This document shows positions 1 to 7,237 of a stretch of 42,927 nt of DNA, in pieces. A program made the translations under genes and the position numbers. Position 1 is the stretch's first letter, and every line of letters begins with the position of its first letter. Source of the DNA: Syntrophaceae bacterium UBA6109 (lineage in GTDB: Bacteria > Desulfobacterota > Syntrophia > Syntrophales > UBA6109); assembly GCA_002428445.1 (NCBI GenBank), contig DIWJ01000006.1, positions 1 to 42,927 on the forward strand, in the 5' to 3' direction. Under the pieces are notes generated by a model. That model was not told the DNA's origin and ran no database searches. It saw only the letters and a program-made list of their open reading frames with translations.

Positions 1-610
1 TGGCGCCGGAGATGCCCATGTCGGCCCGCAGGAATTCCTCGCGGAGATTCTGCCTCGCCGCCTGTACCAGGAAGGGGATATCCGGCGGGATGTCCCTGCT
101 CATCTCCTTGGAGAAGTACTTGGCCACCTGGTAGCGGCTCAGGTGGATGGCCGGCATGACCATGTGGGAAGGCTTCTGGCCGGCGAGCGCGATGATCCAT
201 TCCCCGAGATCCGTTTCCCGCGAGTGGAGACCCGCCTCCGCAAAGGCCTGGGAGAGATCGATCTCCTCGGAGGCCATGGATTTGGACTTGACGATGCGCT
301 TCACGCCTTTTTTCCTGCAGAGGTCGAGGAGATACTTTTTGACGTCTTTGCCGTCCCTGGCGCGATAGACCGTTACACCCCTTTTTTCGGCCTCCGCCTG
401 GAAGCGGTCGGCGATCTCGTCGAGACGGGCGACGGTGTCGAGCTTCATGAGGCGCAGCTTTTCGCGAAGCTCCTCCAGGTTGGGGACGTTTTCGAAGGCC
501 TTGGCGCGGGCGGCGGGATAGACCTCGGCGAAGCGGCCGAGATTGGCGCGCAGGACTTCATCGTCGAGCTTCTCGCGGATTCTCTTTTTCAGGCTCTTTT
601 CTTCGGCCAT
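1..610 (-). CDS. lutB: LutB-like LUD-domain iron-sulfur protein (C-terminus outside window)
   Basis: The reading frame starts at 610 on the minus strand and runs off the left edge, so about 203 N-terminal residues are visible. Seen: the start MAEEKSLKKRIREKL and segments typical of the LUD domain of LutB/YkgF proteins, such as VKSKSMASEEI and TDLGEWIIALAGQKPSHMVMPAIH (given here as two parts of one stretch, residues about 108-155). The family normally has 450-480 residues, with two 4Fe-4S motifs in the C-terminal part, which is not in view. In the LutABC system it takes part in oxidation of L-lactate to pyruvate. A strong ribosome-binding site (GGAGGTGA) lies inside the end of lutC, and the two genes are 4 nt apart, so they are probably co-transcribed and translationally coupled. 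LutA is not visible and may lie to the left. The family is clear; the substrate is inferred. Confidence 0.85.
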   Translation of the reverse strand, partial: MAEEKSLKKRIREKLDDEVLRANLGRFAEVYPAARAKAFENVPNLEELREKLRLMKLDTVARLDEIADRFQAEAEKRGVTVYRARDGKDVKKYLLDLCRKKGVKRIVKSKSMASEEIDLSQAFAEAGLHSRETDLGEWIIALAGQKPSHMVMPAIHLSRYQVAKYFSKEMSRDIPPDIPFLVQAARQNLREEFLRADMGISGA

Positions 611-614
611 GACG

Positions 615-1226
615 TCACCTCCCTTCCCCACCGGCTTCATCGACGGCGATGAGAATGAAGCGGCTCGGACCGTGAACGCCGATCGTGAGCACGCGTTCGA
701 TGTCGGCGGTCCGGCTGGGCCCCGTAATGAAGCTGATATAGCCGCGGTCGAAGACTTTGCTGAAGATTTCGTAGGCATCCTCGATGCCGGGGATGACGCG
801 GTTGCTGTCGAGGAAAGCGATGTGGACGGGCGGCAGCATCGAGACGAGGCGGTCCTCGACGGCCGAAGCCTTCTGGCAGACGCTCCCCGTTTCGGCGACG
901 GCGAATTCCACGCCGGAGATGCCGACGTCGGCTGTTGCCGCATGCTCGGCGATGTCGGCCCGTTCGGTGAAGAGTTGGATCGCGGCGGACTTCAACGCCT
1001 CGTGGATCCCGGCCTTCTCCTGGAGCGGGCAATGCACTGCGACTGCTTTCTTCACCTGAAGCGACCGCATGAGATCCAGGAGTGCGTCTCTTGCCTCCGT
1101 CGGCGTTTTTACACGGAGAATCTCGGCGGAAACGGCCTTGGCGCGCGTTTCAAACTCCGGGAAAAGGTGGGCTCCGTACTTCCCTTCCGGCAGATGCCGT
1201 TCCCAATGCTTTGCAGCTTGGTTCAT
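615..1226 (-). CDS. lutC: LutC-like LUD-domain protein
   Basis: A 203-residue protein, close to the usual length of LutC/YkgG proteins. The diagnostic LUD motif ITGPSRTADIE is at residues about 167-177, and the acidic/glycine patch GISGVEFAVAETGS is in the middle (residues about 100-115). LutC is a small cytoplasmic subunit of the LutABC lactate oxidation complex, with LutB as its usual partner, and lutB follows directly. The first ATG at 1226 fits the family N-terminus. Here lutC precedes lutB, whereas the classical order is lutA-lutB-lutC, so this is a rearranged or split operon. It is probably transcribed from the promoter at 1315-1343. Function by family only; some LUD proteins in anaerobes are not known to act on lactate. 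Confidence 0.88.
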   Translation of the reverse strand: MNQAAKHWERHLPEGKYGAHLFPEFETRAKAVSAEILRVKTPTEARDALLDLMRSLQVKKAVAVHCPLQEKAGIHEALKSAAIQLFTERADIAEHAATADVGISGVEFAVAETGSVCQKASAVEDRLVSMLPPVHIAFLDSNRVIPGIEDAYEIFSKVFDRGYISFITGPSRTADIERVLTIGVHGPSRFILIAVDEAGGEGR

Positions 1227-1314
1227 GACATGCTCCTTGGCAAATACAGGGTCTCAATGTTCAGGAAGATGTGGACGACTGTTCGATGGTATGACCTGTT
1301 TCAAGTCTGCGCCG

Positions 1315-1343
1315 CTTATAGTAAAAAAGTCCCCACCCGTCAA
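1315..1343 (-). promoter_or_regulatory. sigma70-type promoter of lutC-lutB
   Basis: On the minus strand a -35 box TTGACG (1338-1343) is separated by exactly 17 nt from a -10 box TATAAG (1315-1320), about 90 nt upstream of the lutC start. Both hexamers differ from consensus by one base. The -35 box lies in the left (lower-coordinate) arm of the inverted repeat at 1337-1360. Confidence 0.65.
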
Positions 1344-1360
1344 ATAGAAAATTTTGACGG
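1337..1360. promoter_or_regulatory. 24-bp inverted repeat over the lut -35 box (operator candidate)
   Basis: CCGTCAAA (1337-1344) and TTTGACGG (1353-1360) are perfect 8-bp arms around an AT-rich 8-bp spacer. One arm covers the -35 hexamer of the lutCB promoter, the usual place for a repressor site. Lactate operons are often controlled by GntR-type repressors, but no regulator gene is near, so the binding protein is unknown. Confidence 0.45.
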
Positions 1361-1423
1361 ATATCGCCAAAATATTTCAAGAATCCCGTCCACGAGGCGG
1401 CTTGAAGATTATTCGGGCCCGCA

Positions 1424-3568
1424 TCAGGCAAGCACGAACAAGGCGTCCACTGCGACCGGTTTGTCGCCGTCGATGATGATCGGGTTCAGATCGATCTCGG
1501 CGATTTCGGGGTGGAGGAGGGCGATGGCGCCCAGTTTCCTGAGAATGCCTGTCAGCGAAGCAATATCCACCGGGGGCAGGCCGCGGAAAGCTCCCAGCAG
1601 GTCACGGGCGCGGATGTCGAAGATCATTTCTTCTGCGTCGGCATCCGGCAGCGGCGCGCAGCGGATGGCGTTGTCCTTCAGGGCCTCCGTGAAGACTCCG
1701 CCGAGGCCGAAGAGGATGCAGGGACCGAAGGAAGGGAAGCGCGTCATCCCGGCGACGAACTCGCGCTCGCCCCGGACCATTCCCTGGATCAGAACGGCTA
1801 TGTCGGCGCCGGCCGCCGTCCTGATGCTGCGGAAGGCCGCCCGGACATCGCCATCCGATGTCAGGCGCAGGGCGAGAAGCCCCTTGCCGCTCTTGTGCGG
1901 TATCCGCCATGAGCAGGCCTTGGCTGCGACGGGATAGCCGATTTTCCGCGCCGCGTCCAGCGCCGCATCCTCGCTTTCGACAAGAACCTCCGTTGCAACG
2001 GGGATTCCGTACCGTGCGAGGATGCGCTTGGCCTGGTGCTCGTCAAGGGCCTTCTGTCCTTTTTCCTTTGCCTTCGCCAGAAGCGCTTTCGCTTCGGCAT
2101 CGGCCGGGGGAAGCGGGGCTGCCGCCCCCTGCTTCCGCTCCCGGATCTCTTTGTACCGGAGAAGGGCCAGCATGGCCCGGGCCGCCTTCTCCGGCGTATC
2201 GAGGACGGGGATGTCATGGTCCATATAGGCCGCCGTGCAGTTGTCCTCGCGGCCGAAGAATGACGAGGCCAGGAGAGGCATCCGGTACTTCTGGGGCAAT
2301 TCCACCATTCCCGACATGTCCGGGTGGAACATTTCCTCGATCTTCTCCATGGTGATGTCGGGCATGACGTGCCGAAGGTGCGGCAGGATGTCGCGCATGA
2401 AACCGCTGTTCATGACGCCGTGGATGATCATGGCGTCGACTTCGCCGCTCTTCATGATCATCTCGGGGATCGTCGTCGACAGCAGCTGCATGTCCAGGTG
2501 AAAGGTCATGTCCACGGGGTTTGCGCTGGAGGCGTGGGACAGGATGTGGCGGCGGATCTTCCGCTGGAGCCCCTCCGAATAGCGGGGAATTTCCATGCCG
2601 CCGGTGTCAGCCGTATGGGAGATGGCCGTTCCCGGTCCGCCGGAATTCGTCATGATGCCGAGCCTGCGGCCCTGCAGCGGCGGCTGCGTAGCGAGCGCCC
2701 AGCCGTGGCCGTAAAGCTCCTCGAGGGTCTGCACGCGGAGGACCCCCGCCTGGCGGAAGACGCCTTCGTACAGGGAATCGGGGCCCGCCATCGCCCCGGT
2801 ATGGCTCTGGCCCGCCCTGGCGCCGGCGGCCGAGCCGCCCACGTACTGGGCCAGCACCGGCTTTCGCGGCGTGATCTTCCGCGCGACTTCGACAAACCGC
2901 TGCCCGCCGCGGATGCCCTCGATATACAGAATGATGGCCTTGGTTGCTTCGTCTTCGCCCAGGTATTCCAGGGCGTCGGCAAGGTTGATGTTGGCCTCGT
3001 TCCCGACGCTGATCGCTTTGCTGAAGCGGATGCCCTTGTCCTTCAGCCAGCAGAGAGACTGGGTGATGTAGGTGCCGCTCTGGGAGACGAGTCCGAGCCG
3101 TCCGGGCCGGTCCGACCAGCGGCCGACGGTCATGTTCAGGGAAATCTGGCTGTTGATCATTCCGACGCAATTCGGGCCGAGGAAGCGCATGCCATAGCGG
3201 GCGGCGATCTCGTTGAGCTTCTGCTCCATGCCGCGGCCGTCAGCGCCCGTTTCCTTGAAGCCGGCGCTGATCACGATCGCCCGCTTGGTCCCGATCCGGC
3301 CGAATTCTTCCAGCAGTTGCGCCACCTGATCGGTGGGGACGATCAGCATGGCGAGGTCGGGTGTCTCGGGCAGCGCGGCGACGGACGGATAGGCCTTCCG
3401 GCCCAGGACGAGCTTCTCCACAGGGTGGACAGGGTAGAACGCCCCCCGGTAGCCGTCGCAGAGGATACTCAGGGCCTGCATGGTCCCCATCTTCAGCGGG
3501 TTGTTGCCGGCGCCGACGGTGGCGATGGATTTCGGGTTCATGAGCAGGTGCAGGGGATTGTCCGACAT
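1424..3568 (-). CDS. acyl-CoA synthetase, NDP-forming (acetate-CoA ligase ADP-forming type, alpha-beta fusion)
   Basis: A 714-residue protein that interconverts acyl-CoA and ADP + Pi with acid, CoA and ATP; in fermenters it makes ATP from acyl-CoA. Seen in order: an N-terminal CoA-binding Rossmann domain (MNPKSIATVGAGNNPLKMG, first 40 residues); a succinyl-CoA-ligase-like part with QSHTGAMAG, carrying the probable phospho-histidine; and a C-terminal ATP-grasp domain beginning near HQAKRILARYGIPV, with the HKSGKG loop and the FGLGGVFTEAL motif. Length fits the fused alpha-beta type. I chose the ATG at 3568 because GGAGG lies 5 nt upstream of it; an in-frame ATG at 3580 has no such site. It stands alone behind the promoter at 3610-3638. 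The acid it uses cannot be told from sequence. Confidence 0.9.
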   Translation of the reverse strand: MSDNPLHLLMNPKSIATVGAGNNPLKMGTMQALSILCDGYRGAFYPVHPVEKLVLGRKAYPSVAALPETPDLAMLIVPTDQVAQLLEEFGRIGTKRAIVISAGFKETGADGRGMEQKLNEIAARYGMRFLGPNCVGMINSQISLNMTVGRWSDRPGRLGLVSQSGTYITQSLCWLKDKGIRFSKAISVGNEANINLADALEYLGEDEATKAIILYIEGIRGGQRFVEVARKITPRKPVLAQYVGGSAAGARAGQSHTGAMAGPDSLYEGVFRQAGVLRVQTLEELYGHGWALATQPPLQGRRLGIMTNSGGPGTAISHTADTGGMEIPRYSEGLQRKIRRHILSHASSANPVDMTFHLDMQLLSTTIPEMIMKSGEVDAMIIHGVMNSGFMRDILPHLRHVMPDITMEKIEEMFHPDMSGMVELPQKYRMPLLASSFFGREDNCTAAYMDHDIPVLDTPEKAARAMLALLRYKEIRERKQGAAAPLPPADAEAKALLAKAKEKGQKALDEHQAKRILARYGIPVATEVLVESEDAALDAARKIGYPVAAKACSWRIPHKSGKGLLALRLTSDGDVRAAFRSIRTAAGADIAVLIQGMVRGEREFVAGMTRFPSFGPCILFGLGGVFTEALKDNAIRCAPLPDADAEEMIFDIRARDLLGAFRGLPPVDIASLTGILRKLGAIALLHPEIAEIDLNPIIIDGDKPVAVDALFVLA

Positions 3569-3609
3569 GTCTTCCTCCATGCGGCAAGATGGTGACCCGC
3601 GGTCACGTC

Positions 3610-3638
3610 CTTATAGGCAATAGGCTCCGGACTGTCAA
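3610..3638 (-). promoter_or_regulatory. sigma70-type promoter of the acyl-CoA synthetase gene
   Basis: Minus strand: -35 TTGACA (3633-3638), a perfect consensus box, then 17 nt, then -10 TATAAG (3610-3615), about 40 nt upstream of the start codon at 3568. The -10 box has the same sequence as the lut promoter, which suggests the same housekeeping sigma factor. Confidence 0.7.
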
Positions 3639-3712
3639 GCGCGTATGGAGCGCCCGCAAAAGCAATGGCACAGAGGGTTTTCGCCGAACGATGACCGGCC
3701 GGTGAGATTCCT

Positions 3713-3741
3713 TTGCAATGAAGGGCGATTTCGTTTAATAA
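3713..3741 (+). promoter_or_regulatory. weak promoter candidate for trxB-lgt-NADH-oxidase-like operon
   Basis: TTGCAA (3713-3718), 17 nt, TAATAA (3736-3741), about 50 nt upstream of the trxB start. Both boxes are only partial matches. A short hairpin (CCCCGC / GCGGGG, 3748-3764) follows in the presumed leader. Confidence 0.3.
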
Positions 3742-3790
3742 TTGTGCGCCCCGCCGGCAGCGGGGACGCAGCGAAAGGGGACAAAGACGC

Positions 3791-4759
3791 ATGGCAGGCG
3801 TAACGTTACCGGAGCAGGTCCAGGATGTTGTGATCGTCGGCGGGGGGCCGGGCGGATTGACGGCCGGACTCTATACGGCCCGGGCGGGCCTGAAGACGCT
3901 CCTCATCGAAGGGGCGACCTCCGTGAGCCAGATCACGGTGACGGATATCATCGAGAATTATCCGGGGATGCCCGACGGGATCAACGGGTTCGAGCTGGTG
4001 GAGCGGTTCAAGAAGCAGGCGGCGGCCTTCAGCGTGCAGTTTGCGTCGGCGGACGTGACCGGGGTCGAGAAGACATCCTGGGGGGCCGTCGAAGGATGGC
4101 GGGTCGCGGCGGGCGACAAGATTTTCGAGGCCCTGGCGGTCGTCGTTTCGACAGGAGCGCATTGGCGCCGCCTGGGGGTTCCGGGAGAAGAGGGGTTCAT
4201 CGGCCGGGGCGTTTCCTTTTGCGCGACCTGCGACGGGCCGTTCTATCGGGGGAAGGAAGTGGTGGTTGTCGGCGGCGGGAACACGGCGATCCAGGAGGCG
4301 CTCTTTCTCACGACTTTCGCGTCGAAGGTCACGGTGGTCCATCGCCGGAAGCGCCTGCGGGCGGATGCGGTTCTGCAGAAGCGGGCGATGGACAACGGCA
4401 AGATCGAATTCGCGTGGGACTCGGTCATCGAAGAAGTTGTGGGCCGGGATTTCGTCGAAGGCGTGAAGATCCGGGACGTGAAATTGCCCGGGATCAAAAG
4501 AACGATCCCTGCGGAGGGCGTCTTCATCTTCATCGGCCTCATCCCCAACACGGACATCCTGCGCGGCGTCGCCGGACTTTCGGATGCCGGCTATGTCATT
4601 GCCGACTGCGGGATGCGCACGTCGGCGCAGGGGATCTTCGCGTGCGGCGACTGCATCGAGAAGACGCTGCGGCAGGTCGTGACGGCATGCGGCGACGGCG
4701 CAACGGCCGCCTATTCGGCGCAGCTTTACGTTGAAGCGCTCAAGGGGGAGTCCTACTGA
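3791..4759 (+). CDS. trxB: thioredoxin-disulfide reductase
   Basis: A 322-residue flavoprotein that transfers electrons from NAD(P)H via FAD and a disulfide to thioredoxin. Seen: the FAD-binding motif VVIVGGGPGGLTAGL near residue 14; the redox CATC centre in GVSFCATCDGPFYRG near residue 145; the second nucleotide-binding motif VVVVGGGNTAIQEAL; and the C-terminal FAD motif GIFACGDCIEKTLRQV. Order and length are those of low-molecular-weight bacterial TrxB. The ATG at 3791 is preceded by a purine-rich AAAGGGG. The next gene, lgt, begins 1 nt after the stop, so they form an operon. An NADH-oxidase-like selenoprotein gene follows lgt, so two flavin disulfide oxidoreductases are co-encoded. Confidence 0.93.
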   Translation: MAGVTLPEQVQDVVIVGGGPGGLTAGLYTARAGLKTLLIEGATSVSQITVTDIIENYPGMPDGINGFELVERFKKQAAAFSVQFASADVTGVEKTSWGAVEGWRVAAGDKIFEALAVVVSTGAHWRRLGVPGEEGFIGRGVSFCATCDGPFYRGKEVVVVGGGNTAIQEALFLTTFASKVTVVHRRKRLRADAVLQKRAMDNGKIEFAWDSVIEEVVGRDFVEGVKIRDVKLPGIKRTIPAEGVFIFIGLIPNTDILRGVAGLSDAGYVIADCGMRTSAQGIFACGDCIEKTLRQVVTACGDGATAAYSAQLYVEALKGESY

Positions 4760-4760
4760 A

Positions 4761-5603
4761 ATGGAACAGTGGATCGAGGCGTGGCGCCACCTGCCTTCGC
4801 ACATCAGCCCGAACCTGATCGAGATCGGTTCGTTTCAGCTGCGCTACTACAGCCTGATGTACCTGGTCGCCTTTTTTCTTACCTATGTCCTGGCGACCTA
4901 TCGGATTCGGAAGGAAGGATACGAGTATTCGACCGAGATGGTTCAGGACTACTTCGTCTGGGCGATCCTGGGGCTGCTGCTCGGCGCGCGGCTGGGCTAT
5001 GTGCTGTTCTACCATTTTTCCTATTATCTGGCCCACCCCCTCGAGATCCTTCTGCCCTTCGAATTCTCGCACGGGTTCCGCTTCGTCGGGATCAGCGGCA
5101 TGTCCTATCACGGGGGCGCGATCGGTGTCTGGATCGCTTCCCTGGTCTTCTGCCGGCGGCGCGGGATCGACTTCTGGCGGTTCGCCGATTTTCTCTGCCC
5201 GGCGATTCCCCTCGGTTACACCTTCGGAAGAATCGGCAACTTCATCAACGGCGAGCTTTACGGGCGCGTTACGGCCTCTCCGCTGGGGATGGTTTTCCCG
5301 ATGGACCCCACGGCGCAGCTCCGCCACCCCTCGCAGCTTTACGAGGCGCTTTTCGAGGGGCTCGTTCTGTTTGCGTTTCTGTGGCTGATCCGCAGGCGCC
5401 GTCCCTTTGAGGGGTCGCTTCTGGCGTTGTATATTGCCGGTTACGGCCTGGTGCGCTTCTTCATCGAATTCTTCCGTGAACCCGACGCCCACCTGGGTTT
5501 TGTCTTCGGCGCGCTCAGCATGGGACAGCTCCTGTGCCTGCTCATGATCCTTGCCGGTGCGGGCCTTTACTTCTATCGCATGTATCAACTGAAAACCGCG
5601 TAA
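4761..5603 (+). CDS. lgt: prolipoprotein diacylglyceryl transferase
   Basis: A 280-residue integral inner-membrane enzyme that moves diacylglyceryl from phosphatidylglycerol to the lipobox cysteine of prolipoproteins. Seen: several hydrophobic spans; the family motif MSYHGGAIGVW near residue 115 with the conserved histidine; GRIGNFINGELYGR near residue 157, the Lgt signature with its essential arginine and asparagines; and a C-terminal HPSQLYEALFEG segment. A longer reading frame opens at 4731 inside trxB, but the ATG at 4761 has a GGGGGAG ribosome-binding site at 4744-4750 and begins 1 nt after the trxB stop, so I place the start there. Confidence 0.94.
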   Translation: MEQWIEAWRHLPSHISPNLIEIGSFQLRYYSLMYLVAFFLTYVLATYRIRKEGYEYSTEMVQDYFVWAILGLLLGARLGYVLFYHFSYYLAHPLEILLPFEFSHGFRFVGISGMSYHGGAIGVWIASLVFCRRRGIDFWRFADFLCPAIPLGYTFGRIGNFINGELYGRVTASPLGMVFPMDPTAQLRHPSQLYEALFEGLVLFAFLWLIRRRRPFEGSLLALYIAGYGLVRFFIEFFREPDAHLGFVFGALSMGQLLCLLMILAGAGLYFYRMYQLKTA

Positions 5604-5636
5604 GGCGGCGATCCCGGTCCGAAGGAGGTTTTCCCC

Positions 5637-6971
5637 ATGGCAAAGTCAGTGGTGATCGTTGGCGGCGGCGCGGGCGGCGCATCCGCCGCAGCCGAGGCCA
5701 GACGTCACGATCCTTCGTTGTCGATCACGATGATCGAGCAGGAGCGGTTCGTGTCCGCGGCCGCCTGACCGACTCCCTATTACATCGGCGATGTAATCCG
5801 GGACGAAAAGAAACTGGTGGCAAGAACGCCGGAGAAGTTCCGCGAGTCCGGCGTCGACGTGCGGATCCGGACGCGGGTGGACGAAATCGACGCAAAATCG
5901 GCGAAGGTCCGCCTGAGCGACGGGAGCGAACTGCCCTTCGACATTCTCGTCCTGGGAACGGGGACGCTGGCGATCCGTCCGGAAATCCCCGGGACCGACC
6001 TCCCGGGCGTCTTTACCCTCAAGAAGCTCGAAGAGGCCCTGGCGATCAAGGCCTATATCGGGGAAAAGGGCTGCCGCAAGGCCGTCATCGTGGGGGCGGG
6101 GTTCATCGCCATGGAGATGTGCGAGGCGCTGCGGGCGCGCGGCATCGAGACAACGGTCGTTCACCGCGGACAACTGCCCGTCAACCGCTGGGACCCCGAG
6201 TTCGGGAAGCTGATTCTCGCGGAAATGGAAAAGAACGGGGTCACATTTCTGGCGAACACCGAGACCCTGGCGATCGAAGGAAGCGGGAACGGCGGGCTGC
6301 GCCTTCTTACAAGCCGCGGCGATCTCGATGCGGATCTTGTCCTTCTGGCGGTGGGCGTCCGGCCCGATGCGGCACTGGCGAAGGCCGCGGGCGTCCCGCT
6401 CGGCAAGAGCGGGGCTGTCGCCGTCGATTTTTCCCAGAAGACCGGCCGGGAAGGGATTTACGCCGCCGGCGACTGCTGCGAATCCTATCACCGCGTCAGC
6501 CGCAGATGGGTCCATATCCCGCTCGGCGATATCGCCAACAAGCAGGGGCGCGTCGCCGGCGCGAATATCGGTGGAAAGGCCATGATCTTCCCGGGGATCG
6601 TCGGCGCGCAGTCCTTCAAGGTGTTCGGCCTCGAGGTGGCGGCGGCCGGCATCGGCGAGCGGGAGGCCGTATCGGCGGGATTCCATCCTGCATCGACGAT
6701 CATCTGGGGAAACGCGATCGCGCCCTCCATGCCGGGACCGAAGAAGCTGGGGATTCACCTCGTCGCAGACCGCGCTTCGGGGCGGCTCCTGGGCGCCCAG
6801 GCGATCGGTGAGGCGGGTGTCGTCAGCCGGGTCAACGCCCTGGCCTGCGCCCTGTGGGCCGGGCTCGGCATCGACGAGATCGGCTACCTGGATCTTGCCT
6901 ACTCCCCGCCCTTCAGCCCCGCCTGGGATCCGATCCATGTCGCCGCCCAGACTTTAAGACGGAAGATGTGA
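5637..6971 (+). CDS. flavin-dependent NADH oxidase/CoA-disulfide reductase-like selenoprotein (TGA at codon 44 read as selenocysteine)
   Basis: Read through the TGA at 5766-5768, this is one 444-residue frame. It starts at an ATG (5637) with a strong GAAGGAGG site. N-terminal FAD motif: VVIVGGGAGGASAAAEARR. The TGA is codon 44, in the context FVSAAA-U-PTPYYIGDVI. In CoA-disulfide reductases and NADH oxidases this position holds the single redox-active cysteine (family form S-x-x-x-C-G/A-L-P-Y-x-I-G, Cys 42-44). Downstream are the NAD-binding motif VIVGAGFIAMEMCEAL near residue 152, the GIYAAGDCCES FAD motif near residue 275, and a C-terminal dimerisation domain. The frame and conservation continue unbroken after the TGA, which argues against a pseudogene. 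A SECIS-like hairpin lies at 5774-5803. It is the third gene after trxB and lgt. Automatic annotation would give a truncated protein starting near 5817. The electron acceptor (O2, CoA disulfide, polysulfide or peroxide) is unknown. Confidence 0.82.
5774..5803 (+). promoter_or_regulatory. bacterial SECIS-like hairpin after the in-frame TGA
   Basis: TCCC (5774-5777) pairs with GGGA (5800-5803), and ATTACATC (5779-5786) pairs perfectly with GATGTAAT (5790-5797). A small T/CC internal loop separates the two stems, and the apical loop is GGC (5787-5789). The loop begins 18 nt after the TGA and its first base is G, in line with the usual description of bacterial SECIS elements (loop about 16-37 nt from UGA, G among its first two bases). 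The hairpin also codes for YYIGDVIRD of the enzyme. Confidence 0.65.
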
Positions 6972-7014
6972 TCTTTCGCGACTTATCCCCGGAGGAATGA
7001 CCGTGATCAGATCG

Positions 7015-7222
7015 AAGTCTGATGGGCTTTCCCCCGGCGACCCGGGCATAGCGGAGCCGGCGATCCTGCCCGTTTCACTGCGGCTTCCGGCCAGCTCAAC
7101 ATCGAGGTAGTCGAGCAGCAGGCGTTTGACGCCCGATACGATTCGGAGGGCAGCCTGTCGTATCGAAAAACAGAAAATGTTCGGCCAGGTGTTCAGCAAT
7201 GGTCTTTTTCGCGGATCCTCCT
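7015..7222 (-). pseudogene. decayed N-terminal remnant of an MmgE/PrpD gene
   Basis: On the minus strand, about 200 nt match the ribosome-binding site and 5' end of the intact MmgE/PrpD gene at 22714. AGGAGGATCC is identical in both, followed by GCGAAAAAGACC here and ATGAAAAAGACG there, so the start codon has become GCG. The match goes on through VKRLLLDYLDVELAGSRSE and GRIAG, with two 1-nt deletions relative to the intact copy (near the 'HF-CGFRYD' and 'LPDQSH' codons). It fades around 7015. It lies directly downstream of the MmgE/PrpD gene at 7238-8641 on the same strand, as if a further paralog once stood there. No functional product is expected. Confidence 0.8.
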
Positions 7223-7237
7223 TCAGCGTCAATCGGG

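Noticed and set aside
543..1937. 464-codon plus-strand frame
   Set aside because: It crosses lutC, the intergenic promoter and the end of the acyl-CoA synthetase gene in antisense; no motifs.
5766..5768. In-frame TGA as a nonsense mutation making the NADH-oxidase-like gene a pseudogene
   Set aside because: It falls exactly on the catalytic cysteine position, both sides are well conserved and in frame, and a SECIS-like hairpin follows. Selenocysteine explains it better, though a sequencing error is not excluded.
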